NCBI GenBank assembly: GCA_964357925.1
Contig: CAYHMW010000038.1
Span: 1-5,331, forward strand
Reading direction: 5' to 3'
Length of the DNA stretch: 5,331 nt
Source: CAYHMW01 sp964357925
GTDB taxonomy: Bacteria; Patescibacteriota; Microgenomatia; UBA8517
Each line of letters opens with the position of its first letter. Within the stretch, counting starts at the first letter, position 1. A program made the translations under genes and the position numbers. The notes below the pieces were generated by a model. The model was not told the origin of the DNA and did not search any database. It saw only the letters and a list, made by a program, of their open reading frames with translations. This document shows, piece after piece, positions 1-4,752 of this stretch.

Positions 1-924
1 AAATATAGCAGTCGATCCCCCATGAGAAACCCAATAATTGATACCGATGACTTCTTCTTGGCTTTGGATCAGATTTAATGATTCATCCACCCACTTGGCT
101 TGCTGCTCTTCGCTTAGCTTACCGTGGATGTCGGGAATTGGGGCGCCAAATTCTCCAAGCATAATTTTGGATTGAGTTTTTTGGCTTAAGGATCTTACAT
201 CACTAGCCAGCTTTTGAGGATCTTTAACATAATGGTCGATAACAACCAAATCGCCAACGGCATTGGCGGTTTGCTCATTCATGACAAGGTTGGCAACATC
301 AAAGTTCATTGAACTAACTGTTCTGACATTTTTGCCGATTATTCTAAATTCAGTGTTTGCATTTTGAAATTCTTCGACCATAAACTTTCGAAATCCCTCA
401 ATGTCACCACTACGTCTCGGGTCACCAGCGCCTCCATTTTCGCATTCCGGACAAGGGGTAAAAAGATCACCGTTTTGGAAAAGTTCTCCGTTTCTATTGA
501 TAAACTGGCGCATCAGAGCCAAATGCCCTTCGCGAGTTAAGTCTTTTTTGTAACCAAACCAGCCTTCCCAGCCGGAAAAATTACCACGAAACCAAACTTT
601 TAGATTGTATTTTCTGGCCGCTTGTACCCAACGGTTTAAAAAGGAAATAAACTTTTCGTCGTAGGGAGTCCCTAAAGCTACATGAGTGGCGCCTGTTTGG
701 GCAATTGCTTTGACCTGCCCATCGATAGTACGGTCAAAAGTCGGATCATTTAACTTTTCCCCTGCAGGGTCGCGAGAATATTTCATAGTGTCTATGGATT
801 TTATCTCCCATACCCTTTTTTGCTCTTCTGCTGGTTTTGTTGAAGCCTTTTTTTGCCGGTAACTTATAGCGACGATAAAAATACCGATGATTACTACTGC
901 CAATAAAACAACTTTTTTTGTCAT
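1..924 (-). CDS. Membrane-anchored glycoside-hydrolase-like protein (TIM-barrel, clan GH-A-like), partial at 3' end
   Basis: The reading frame is open from the ATG at 924 to the window edge: 308 codons with no stop, so the C-terminus is missing. Residues 1-3 (MTK) and K4 precede one hydrophobic segment at about 5-21 (VVLLAVVIIGIFIVAIS), then a K/E-rich linker. This suggests a signal anchor with the catalytic part outside the membrane. The body reads like a clan GH-A (beta/alpha)8 hydrolase: WFRGNFSGWEGWFG at 111-124, PCPECENGG at 157-165 with E160 as candidate acid/base, VVIDHY at 227-232, LGEFGAP at 256-262 with E258 as candidate nucleophile, and INYWVSHGG at 295-303 as a beta-8-like Trp segment. 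The roughly 98-residue spacing of the two Glu suits this clan. The exact GH family and substrate are not recognisable. The start overlaps the upstream PIN toxin stop as ATGA, and no Shine-Dalgarno is seen, so translation is probably coupled. Confidence 0.72.
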   Translation of the reverse strand, partial: MTKKVVLLAVVIIGIFIVAISYRQKKASTKPAEEQKRVWEIKSIDTMKYSRDPAGEKLNDPTFDRTIDGQVKAIAQTGATHVALGTPYDEKFISFLNRWVQAARKYNLKVWFRGNFSGWEGWFGYKKDLTREGHLALMRQFINRNGELFQNGDLFTPCPECENGGAGDPRRSGDIEGFRKFMVEEFQNANTEFRIIGKNVRTVSSMNFDVANLVMNEQTANAVGDLVVIDHYVKDPQKLASDVRSLSQKTQSKIMLGEFGAPIPDIHGKLSEEQQAKWVDESLNLIQSQEEVIGINYWVSHGGSTAIF

Positions 925-1340
925 CGCAGTATACGCAGGAATTCTTTTGGTGTAATAAGCAAAGCTTTTCTACGAATAATTTTTGTGGATTTGTATTGTT
1001 TCAACTCAAGCACCAGCTTATCACCGCTTATCAGATAATCTGCGCGGGATTCTTGCGCTAGTTCAAGCAAAAAATTATCATTCGGGTCGCGACAGAGATT
1101 AACCTTTTTCCCAGGAATATATTTTTCACCATATAAATCCAACGCGTCTTCTATAATTTCTATGGTTGGTAGCGGCAAGCCGAATTTTGAACGTAATTTG
1201 TTAATAATTTCGGCTTTTAGTTCGGGGGAGATGCACAAGATGTACTGTTTATCGAGCCAAGCCGTGATTATTTTCCTGGGGTTACCGCCAAAAAGGATGC
1301 CCGAAAGGAATACGTTAGTATCCACGACAACTTTAGGCAT
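921..1340 (-). CDS. PIN-domain toxin (putative TA toxin component, COG1569-like)
   Basis: The product is 139 aa, the usual length for a PIN-domain ribonuclease toxin. PIN enzymes cleave RNA with Mg2+ held by a cluster of acidic residues. The visible acids are D7 in VVVDTNVFLSG, E44 in PELKAEI, D85/D88 in CRDPNDNFLLELA (83-95) and D107 in YLISGDKLVL (102-111). The CRDPxDN plus ISGDK pattern matches the 'putative toxin-antitoxin system toxin component, PIN family' group rather than classic VapC. The ATG at 1340 overlaps the antitoxin stop by 8 bp (ATGCCTAA), and its own TGA overlaps the start of the downstream glycosidase-like gene by 4 bp. All three genes should be co-transcribed from the promoter before the antitoxin. 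RNA target unknown. Family call is firm; toxicity is inferred from family and context. Confidence 0.9.
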   Translation of the reverse strand: MPKVVVDTNVFLSGILFGGNPRKIITAWLDKQYILCISPELKAEIINKLRSKFGLPLPTIEIIEDALDLYGEKYIPGKKVNLCRDPNDNFLLELAQESRADYLISGDKLVLELKQYKSTKIIRRKALLITPKEFLRILR

Positions 1341-1626
1341 TTTTTATAACGGAATACGCGTCTTGTTCGGTCTGGGGAGTTTTTACGGCTTTTTTCTTAA
1401 GATATTTTTTAAATGCCTTTTCCCCTTTTGCGAAAACTTCTCTAAATTTTAGCTGGAACAATTGCTCCTTTTCCTCATCGTTTTTTAAGGCTTCTTCGTA
1501 AGGATAAATAACCGCTGAGGGGATACTGTCCTGAACGATTACAATGGGTTTTTTGGTCTCTTTAATTTTCCTAACCAGTTTAGCGAAGTTATTCCGAGCC
1601 TCAGAGATGTTTACTATTTGTATCAT
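1333..1626 (-). CDS. Phd/YefM-type antitoxin of the PIN toxin
   Basis: With the start at 1626 this is a 97-aa protein beginning MIQIVNISEARNNFAKLV, the usual Phd/YefM N-terminus (a short beta strand, then the S-E-A-R helix used for dimerisation and DNA binding). It continues with KPIVIVQDSIPSAVIYPYEE, matching the family pattern in which a Lys-Pro-(I/V) strand precedes an A-V-(I/L) strand. The rest is a lysine/glutamate-rich helix and tail (about residues 45-97), expected to bind and block the toxin. The frame is open further upstream to 1677, but that stretch contains the -35 and -10 boxes and does not look like protein, so 1626 is preferred. It is the first gene of the operon and overlaps the PIN gene by 8 bp. 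Inverted repeats in the promoter suggest autorepression. Confidence 0.85.
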   Translation of the reverse strand: MIQIVNISEARNNFAKLVRKIKETKKPIVIVQDSIPSAVIYPYEEALKNDEEKEQLFQLKFREVFAKGEKAFKKYLKKKAVKTPQTEQDAYSVIKNA

Positions 1627-1630
1627 GTAA

Positions 1631-1659
1631 CGTACACTATACAGTACGATAAATATCGT
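1631..1659. promoter_or_regulatory. Candidate operator: two inverted repeats over the promoter
   Basis: ACGATA-AA-TATCGT (1646-1659) lies in the spacer and reaches the first base of the -35 box. CGTAC-N8-GTACG (1631-1648) encloses the -10 box. The two share three bases. YefM/Phd antitoxins are known to bind short palindromes with a GTAC-type core near their own promoters, so binding here would block RNA polymerase. The repeats are seen; the binding role is inferred. Confidence 0.5.
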
Positions 1660-1664
1660 GTCAA
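1636..1664 (-). promoter_or_regulatory. Sigma70-type promoter of the antitoxin-PIN operon
   Basis: On the minus strand a perfect -35 TTGACA (1664-1659), a 17-bp spacer and a -10 TATAGT (1641-1636) lie 9 nt before the ATG at 1626. Expected transcription start is within about 3 nt of the ATG, so the mRNA would be effectively leaderless. No Shine-Dalgarno fits in the gap. Confidence 0.75.
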
Positions 1665-1730
1665 GGCGGCAGGGCACCCTTGAATGTCATTGCGAACCCG
1701 CACCCTCAATTTGTCATTCTCAGCTTGACT

Positions 1731-1806
1731 GGGAATCTAGATCCTCGATTTCCTGCCTGCCGGCAGGCAAGGCTCGAGGATGACGTGAAAACCGTCATTT
1801 TTGTTT
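1731..1806. repeat. 76-bp palindromic intergenic repeat, copy 1
   Basis: Matches 4753-4828 at 75 of 76 positions (the only difference is T1786 versus G4808). The core is a perfect 16-bp palindrome TGCCTGCCGGCAGGCA (1754-1769) flanked by ATCCTCGA (1741-1748) and TCGAGGAT (1774-1781), giving a long hairpin. It is followed by ATGACG (1780-1785) and CGTCAT (1793-1798), then a T-rich run, a terminator-like shape for plus-strand transcripts only. In this copy the context extends left with GTCATT at 1686 and 1713, both REP-like fragments. It lies downstream of the RelE-like gene and upstream of the PIN operon. Confidence 0.9.
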
Positions 1807-2010
1807 TCCTAATACCGGTTCAGTATTTAGATTTGCAAGATATTCCTCTTTTAGCTGGTAAATGTCGGCAAATGGGTATGAGTTGACCAGATTGTTGAGT
1901 TAGTTAAAGGTTGAATCAGAAAGATGATTTGTTCGAATGGTTATTGGTATCATTCACATTAGTAAGAAGATGGATCCCGTCGAGATTAAATTTTGAATAT
2001 TAGCTACGAG
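1807..2010. other. Intergenic stretch with a possible decayed coding remnant
   Basis: No intact gene is seen. On the plus strand, frame 1821-1883 reads QYLDLQDIPLLAGKCRQMGMS before TGA. The +1 frame then reads DQIVELVKG (1885-1911), and the first frame resumes with LNQKDDLFEWLL from 1911 up to a TAG at 2001. The three segments look protein-like and could be one frameshifted gene end, but no family is recognised. It could be chance. The stretch also separates the RelE-like gene from repeat copy 1. Confidence 0.25.
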
Positions 2011-2277
2011 TTATTTGTAAATTTCGTGAGTGCCGATGTTATCCAAAACAATAGTGTCATTTCCTTCCAAGTGAAAAATAATTCTCCAATGATAACTAAT
2101 TGAGAAAGAGTAAAAGTCTGAAAATTTCCCTTTTAGTTTATGAGTTTTAAGGCGGGGATCAAAAATATCCTTCATGAATATTTTTTCTTGTTTTTCGAGA
2201 AATTTGAGCTGTGATTTGGGTAATTTTCTAAGGCTTTTGAAAAATGTCGGCGAATAATTAACTTTTTTGGGCTTCAT
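2011..2277 (-). CDS. RelE/YafQ-family mRNA interferase toxin
   Basis: An 88-aa basic protein, typical of RelE/ParE-superfamily toxins that cleave mRNA on the ribosome. Landmarks are the N-terminal strand and F-x-K-S-L-R-K-L-P helix (8-20), the DPRLKTHKLKGKF segment (40-52), a strand with FYSFSISYHWRIIF (55-68) containing R65, and the C-terminal IGTHEIY (81-87), whose H84 and Y87 sit where YafQ-type enzymes keep catalytic His and aromatic residues. The ATG at 2277 lies inside the antitoxin gene (20-bp overlap), typical of co-translated TA pairs. It is followed by about 200 bp without an intact gene. Family assignment is strong; activity is inferred from conserved residues. Confidence 0.9.
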   Translation of the reverse strand: MKPKKVNYSPTFFKSLRKLPKSQLKFLEKQEKIFMKDIFDPRLKTHKLKGKFSDFYSFSISYHWRIIFHLEGNDTIVLDNIGTHEIYK

Positions 2278-2494
2278 ACCAGAGCTCTTTTAATGATGTC
2301 TTTAGCAATTTTCCTTTGCCTTGCGCAATTTCTTGTTTGCTATGCTCAAGTTCACTGTATAGCTTGTTTTCGGACCACAAGCGTAATAAGTGTCTAATAA
2401 ATTCACTTCGCGATGCAAACTGACCGCTTTTTATTTCTGAGTCCACAATATTTGTAAGCGGAGCAGGTAGAGATATATTAATTACATTCCTCAT
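2258..2494 (-). CDS. Ribbon-helix-helix (CopG/ParD-like) antitoxin
   Basis: A 78-aa protein from the ATG at 2494. MRNVINISLPAPLTNIVD forms the DNA-binding beta ribbon and first helix, and SRSEFIRHLLRLW (about 29-41) is the classic second RHH helix. The C-terminal part (about 42-78, K/E-rich) should wrap the toxin. An ATG three codons upstream (2503) is in frame but lies directly after the -10 box TATAAT (2509-2504), so it should not be in the mRNA; 2494 is preferred. The gene overlaps the RelE-like toxin by 20 bp. Regulation is probably by self-binding to the palindrome that includes its start codon. Confidence 0.88.
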   Translation of the reverse strand: MRNVINISLPAPLTNIVDSEIKSGQFASRSEFIRHLLRLWSENKLYSELEHSKQEIAQGKGKLLKTSLKELWYEAQKS

Positions 2495-2550
2495 TTGTAA
2501 CATATTATATTACAAATGCAACAATTAAACAACTACAAAAGTACAAATGC
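2492..2550. promoter_or_regulatory. Operator of the RHH-RelE operon: palindrome plus third half-site
   Basis: CATTTGTAA (2492-2500) and TTACAAATG (2510-2518) form a perfect 9-bp inverted repeat with a 9-bp spacer. The spacer holds most of the -10 box, and the antitoxin start codon forms the end of one arm. An identical half-site TACAAATGC recurs at 2542-2550, 31 bp (about three helical turns) from the one at 2511-2519. RHH antitoxins bind such repeats cooperatively; occupancy here would cover the promoter. Confidence 0.6.
2504..2532 (-). promoter_or_regulatory. Promoter of the RHH-RelE operon
   Basis: On the minus strand there is a perfect -10 TATAAT (2509-2504) with a weak -35 TTGTTT (2532-2527) at 17-bp spacing. 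The preferred ATG starts 9 nt after the -10 box, the same geometry as in the PIN operon, so a leaderless transcript is expected. Confidence 0.65.
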
Positions 2551-2706
2551 GTAGTCTATTTCTTGTCTTTTACTAGATTCCAGATAAAAAAGGAGATAAA
2601 AGGAGACAACAAAGGATATTTCTCCAAAGGTATCTTCTCTTGGCCAGGTAGCAAAATGCGTTAATTGAATAGGCAGAAGGGGAATTGTTAAGAGGGGTGC
2701 GGCCCC
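2536..2706 (-). pseudogene. Possible C-terminal remnant of an unidentified gene
   Basis: Between a TAG at 2707-2709 and a TAG at 2533-2535 the minus strand is open for 57 codons with no ATG. The middle reads QLTHFATWPREDTFGEIS then FVVSFYLLFYLESSKRQ, which looks like protein rather than random translation. Part of it (2577-2600) is the short repeat shared with 4715-4738, where the same frame reads LLFCLEYNKVYGKKR before a stop. No family is recognised. It may be a degraded gene end or a repeat element that happens to be open. Other structure in the gap: GGAGA (2602-2606) with TCTCC (2621-2625), and AGGGG (2693-2697) with CCCCT (2704-2708), both weak hairpins. I see nothing definite in 2707-2814. 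Confidence 0.25.
2577..2600. repeat. 24-bp short repeat, copy A
   Basis: ATTCCAGA-T-AAAAAAGGAGA-T-AAA matches 4715-4738 with two T/C differences. Both copies lie in intergenic DNA and in the same orientation. They may be edges of a small mobile or REP-like element. Confidence 0.5.
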
Positions 2707-2814
2707 CTAAACTCATCAGGTAAGCGAGGGAATATTTATTTATTAGTGATTGACAGATATTTTTGTATCTTAAAAATGTGGGGATTTTATAGACAAACTA
2801 TTTCGCAGTAGGTT

Positions 2815-3441
2815 TTATAGTTTTTCAAGACTTTCTTTTAGGGCATCAGAAAGAAGAAGTTCAAGTTTGGAATAATCGTTTTTATCTGCTGCCTTAATTG
2901 CTTCAATGTACGCTTCTCTATCCACCCCTGTATCAGCTCGTATTTCAAGTACCGGAAAACCGAGATTAAGAAGTAAAAGATTTGTCAGAAGTCTGGCTAC
3001 TCTACCGTTGTAATCGTTAAAGGGGTGTATCCAAACAAAACGGCTTTGAAACCACGCTAAAAGCCCTATAACATCAGAAAGAAATTGTTCCTCATCAACT
3101 GGTGAGGATAAATTTCTAAACCTTATGGAAAGATCATCACAGAGGTTTTTTACAAGTTCTGGAATACGACTAAAGTGAGGCGGCTCAAAATCCCCAACAG
3201 TTACATCTATTATCCTGAATTTTCCTGTCCAATCAGGAAAGATAAAACCGAACCCTTCTTTATGAACATCACATATTAGTTGCGGCGTGATTTGCGTCTT
3301 AGCTTTACTTAACTTAATGATATATTGTAAGGCTTTCTTCACACCTTCCTTCTCAAGCTGAACTACTTTTGAACGGGGAATAATACCGAAAGCTGTATCT
3401 TTATAACTAGTTGCGGATTTGGATTTTGTTGCTTGATCCAC
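2815..3441 (-). CDS. Fic-domain protein (probable AMP-transferase toxin)
   Basis: A 208-aa, essentially Fic-only protein. Fic enzymes transfer AMP (sometimes other groups) from a nucleotide to a target hydroxyl. The active-site loop is HPFNDYNGRVAR (139-150): H139 is the catalytic base, D143 the metal-binding acid and N145-G146-R147 the phosphate-binding loop. Upstream are ITPQLICDVHKEGF (51-64), TGKFR (72-76) and the FEPPHFSRIPELV segment (85-97) that forms the substrate flap. Y144 replaces the usual Gly of HxFx(D/E)GNGRxxR. The start is GTG at 3441, the only start codon between the upstream in-frame TAG (3465-3463) and the conserved part. No useful Shine-Dalgarno is seen (AGGA is 19 nt away). 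The gene begins 26 nt after the small inhibitory-motif protein, in a different frame. Target unknown. Confidence 0.92.
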   Translation of the reverse strand: MDQATKSKSATSYKDTAFGIIPRSKVVQLEKEGVKKALQYIIKLSKAKTQITPQLICDVHKEGFGFIFPDWTGKFRIIDVTVGDFEPPHFSRIPELVKNLCDDLSIRFRNLSSPVDEEQFLSDVIGLLAWFQSRFVWIHPFNDYNGRVARLLTNLLLLNLGFPVLEIRADTGVDREAYIEAIKAADKNDYSKLELLLSDALKESLEKL

Positions 3442-3467
3442 AACAAAATTGTAGCGTAAATCCTATT

Positions 3468-3653
3468 TTATTTAAATAGCGACTGCGCTTCCTTGCGAGT
3501 AATTTTTTCGCCTTCAAGACGCATAGTCCTAAAAAGCACTTCAGGTAGAAGTTTTGTTATATCCGGTTTTTTACCCACATTAAGATAGCGTTTTTTATAT
3601 TCACTAAACGCTTTCAAAAGACCTGTGTTTTTACGAAGTACCTGTGTTGTCAT
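3468..3653 (-). CDS. VbhA-like Fic antitoxin (carries inhibitory helix motif)
   Basis: A 61-aa protein with an N-terminal basic region and a C-terminal helix pair, LPEVLFRTMRLEGEKITRKE (36-55) then AQSLF. T43-xxx-E47-G48 fits the Fic inhibitory motif (S/T)xxxE(G/N), whose Glu binds the active-site Arg (here R147 of the downstream protein) and blocks productive ATP binding. In class I systems this helix is on a separate antitoxin; VbhA of Bartonella is about the same size. The gene immediately precedes the Fic gene on the same strand with its own promoter. The text after the motif (GEKITRKEAQSLF) also resembles the segment following the helix in class II Fic proteins, so a split class II gene is an alternative. 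Start ATG at 3653 agrees with the promoter. Confidence 0.75.
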   Translation of the reverse strand: MTTQVLRKNTGLLKAFSEYKKRYLNVGKKPDITKLLPEVLFRTMRLEGEKITRKEAQSLFK

Positions 3654-3659
3654 ATTGTG

Positions 3660-3689
3660 ATTGTATCAAAGTTACTGGCAACTATGCAA
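3660..3689 (-). promoter_or_regulatory. Promoter of the Fic TA operon
   Basis: On the minus strand -35 TTGCAT (3689-3684), an 18-bp spacer and -10 TACAAT (3665-3660) with an extended TGA just before it. The ATG begins 6 nt after the -10 box, placing transcription start at or next to the A of ATG (leaderless). AGTT-N6-AACT (3670-3683) within the spacer is a possible but weak operator. Confidence 0.6.
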
Positions 3690-3828
3690 AATGGATAGCC
3701 ATGAAGGGCGAGTTTTATGCTCGTTTATCTAGACCCTTTTGGACAATTTCCTGTCAATGTGTAAATATACTATTGGTACAATCTAAACTGGATATTTTCC
3801 AAAAGCTATGATATACTTCTATTACAAA
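3690..3828. repeat. Intergenic stretch with a long-spaced inverted repeat
   Basis: CTTTTGGA (3736-3743) and TCCAAAAG (3798-3805) are perfect 8-bp inverted repeats around 54 bp of A/T-rich DNA. GCGAG (3709-3713) and CTCGT (3720-3724) form a small hairpin. No gene is seen. The role is unknown; a looping operator or element ends are possible. Confidence 0.35.
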
Positions 3829-3894
3829 GACCTTGTTTCCAAACTGTCACCGTATGGTGGCGTGTCAGGCTTACGTTTGACTAGGAGCAAGGTC
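3829..3894 (-). other. Possible three-stem RNA structure after the DUF3800 gene
   Basis: GACCTTG (3829-3835) pairs with CAAGGTC (3888-3894) around two inner stems: CACC (3848-3851) with GGTG (3856-3859), and GTCA (3864-3867) with TGAC (3878-3881). It starts 3 nt after the DUF3800 stop codon, so it could be a 3' end structure or processing signal. No U-run follows it. It is not a tRNA: no T-arm or anticodon arm is recognisable. Confidence 0.35.
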
Positions 3895-3897
3895 GAA

Positions 3898-4521
3898 TCA
3901 TTTAAAAGGCCAAACGTCATCAATCCTCTTTGAATCTTTTAGCATTTTTAGATATGTTTCATTCTTTCCTGAATAACTTGCAGCTATACATCCTGCAACC
4001 ATGTCAGCAAGCTGAATTAAAGTATTTTGTCTTGAGTCTTCAAAATTAAGATCGCTGAATACTTTTGAGCTTTTATTATTGAGTTGATGACTAAGATAGA
4101 CACGCAGTTGGTTGCGCAGCGTCCTTTCGCCTCGTTTATCAACTTTTAATTTGGCATTCTTTATCTTTCCTTGATTGTGTTTTAATACTTGCATAACTGT
4201 ATAATTATAAAAACTTTCTTTGTCGGTCTTTAACCTTTGACTACGAATTATCTCTTTGTCAATAACAATCGCTCGTATTTTAAAGTCAAATTTCCTTACA
4301 GTCTCAAAGAAAGCATTTTTAAACCTTTTATCAGTTTTATTGAACTTAAACTCATAAAAGTCAGCAACATGAAGCTTACGTCTTAGCTCTTTAATTGCAA
4401 GTGACGTTTTTTCTGCTTCTAGTGAGTCAGTAAAAATAACTAGAGCGATGACAAAGAACGGGGATGAACCTTTAGCTACTTTGAATCCAGGATCTCCAGA
4501 TTCATCAATAAAAACTATCAT
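3898..4521 (-). CDS. DUF3800 protein (predicted RNase H-like fold)
   Basis: 207 aa, a normal length for DUF3800. The N-terminal strand carries FIDESGDPGF (4-13), the family signature with D6 and E7. Further conserved-looking sites are YEFKF (56-60), a D88 strand (IRAIVIDKE, 82-90), D128 in LKVDKRGER (125-133) and the C-terminal DSRQNTLIQLADMVAG (162-177) with D173. The spaced acids suit a metal-dependent RNase H-like nuclease fold, but family function is not established; members are often found in accessory, phage or defence regions. It ends WPFK before TGA. It has its own promoter and stands 244 bp from the Fic operon, so it is probably a separate unit. Start ATG at 4521 is fixed by the signature beginning three residues later. 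Confidence 0.88.
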   Translation of the reverse strand: MIVFIDESGDPGFKVAKGSSPFFVIALVIFTDSLEAEKTSLAIKELRRKLHVADFYEFKFNKTDKRFKNAFFETVRKFDFKIRAIVIDKEIIRSQRLKTDKESFYNYTVMQVLKHNQGKIKNAKLKVDKRGERTLRNQLRVYLSHQLNNKSSKVFSDLNFEDSRQNTLIQLADMVAGCIAASYSGKNETYLKMLKDSKRIDDVWPFK

Positions 4522-4527
4522 TCTGAA

Positions 4528-4533
4528 ATTTTA
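4528..4533 (-). promoter_or_regulatory. Extended -10 box of the DUF3800 gene
   Basis: TGC-TAAAAT on the minus strand, 6 nt before the ATG. No good -35 is seen; the TGn extension may compensate. Expected transcription start is at the ATG itself. Confidence 0.45.
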
Positions 4534-4752
4534 GCACGTTAGGTTTGAAGAATTGATTACCAAATAAAAGGGCTAAGCCAAATGTTTCTGCTAGCCTAAC
4601 CCTAGTCTTGCGACAAGACCAAAATAATAGTATCACTTTAGCTTATATGTTAATAGGGAGTTGTACTTAGTTCTAGGTCTAAGTTTTATCGTTTTTTTCC
4701 GTATACCTTGTTATATTCCAGACAAAAAAGGAGACAAACGAGGTGGGAATGC
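4534..4752. other. Intergenic region with hairpins and a short repeat
   Basis: No intact gene. A perfect hairpin GTCTTG-CGA-CAAGAC occupies 4605-4619, and GGCTA (4571-4575) can pair with TAGCC (4592-4596). The short repeat copy B (4715-4738) adjoins palindromic repeat copy 2. Neither hairpin has a U-run in the direction of the flanking genes. Confidence 0.4.
4715..4738. repeat. 24-bp short repeat, copy B
   Basis: Same 24 bp as 2577-2600 with two C-for-T changes (4723, 4735). It lies 14 bp before palindromic repeat copy 2; copy A has no such neighbour. Confidence 0.5.

Noticed and set aside
1162..1452. Plus-strand 96-codon open frame across the antitoxin-PIN junction
   Set aside because: Lies antisense to two well-supported genes and has no recognisable motif.
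1627..1677. 17-residue N-terminal extension of the Phd-like antitoxin
   Set aside because: The extension overlaps the -35 and -10 boxes and does not match the family N-terminus.
1680..1886. Plus-strand 68-codon open frame containing repeat copy 1
   Set aside because: Its text is mostly a translation of the palindromic repeat; such frames arise wherever the repeat is open. Its last part is kept only as a weak remnant candidate.
2495..2503. Upstream ATG for the RHH antitoxin
   Set aside because: It touches the -10 box, so it should precede the transcription start.
2749..2780. Plus-strand promoter-like TTGACA with an A/T-rich -10
   Set aside because: The -10 match is poor at normal spacing and it would only read into the antisense of the Fic gene.
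3442..3470. Single Fic gene broken by one frameshift
   Set aside because: Joining needs both a frame change and passage through stops in each frame. The upstream part also has a complete small-antitoxin size, so two genes are the simpler reading, though a split class II origin remains possible.
3829..3894. tRNA gene suggested by the 7-bp closing stem
   Set aside because: Neither strand has a T-arm, a 5-bp anticodon arm or the invariant bases.
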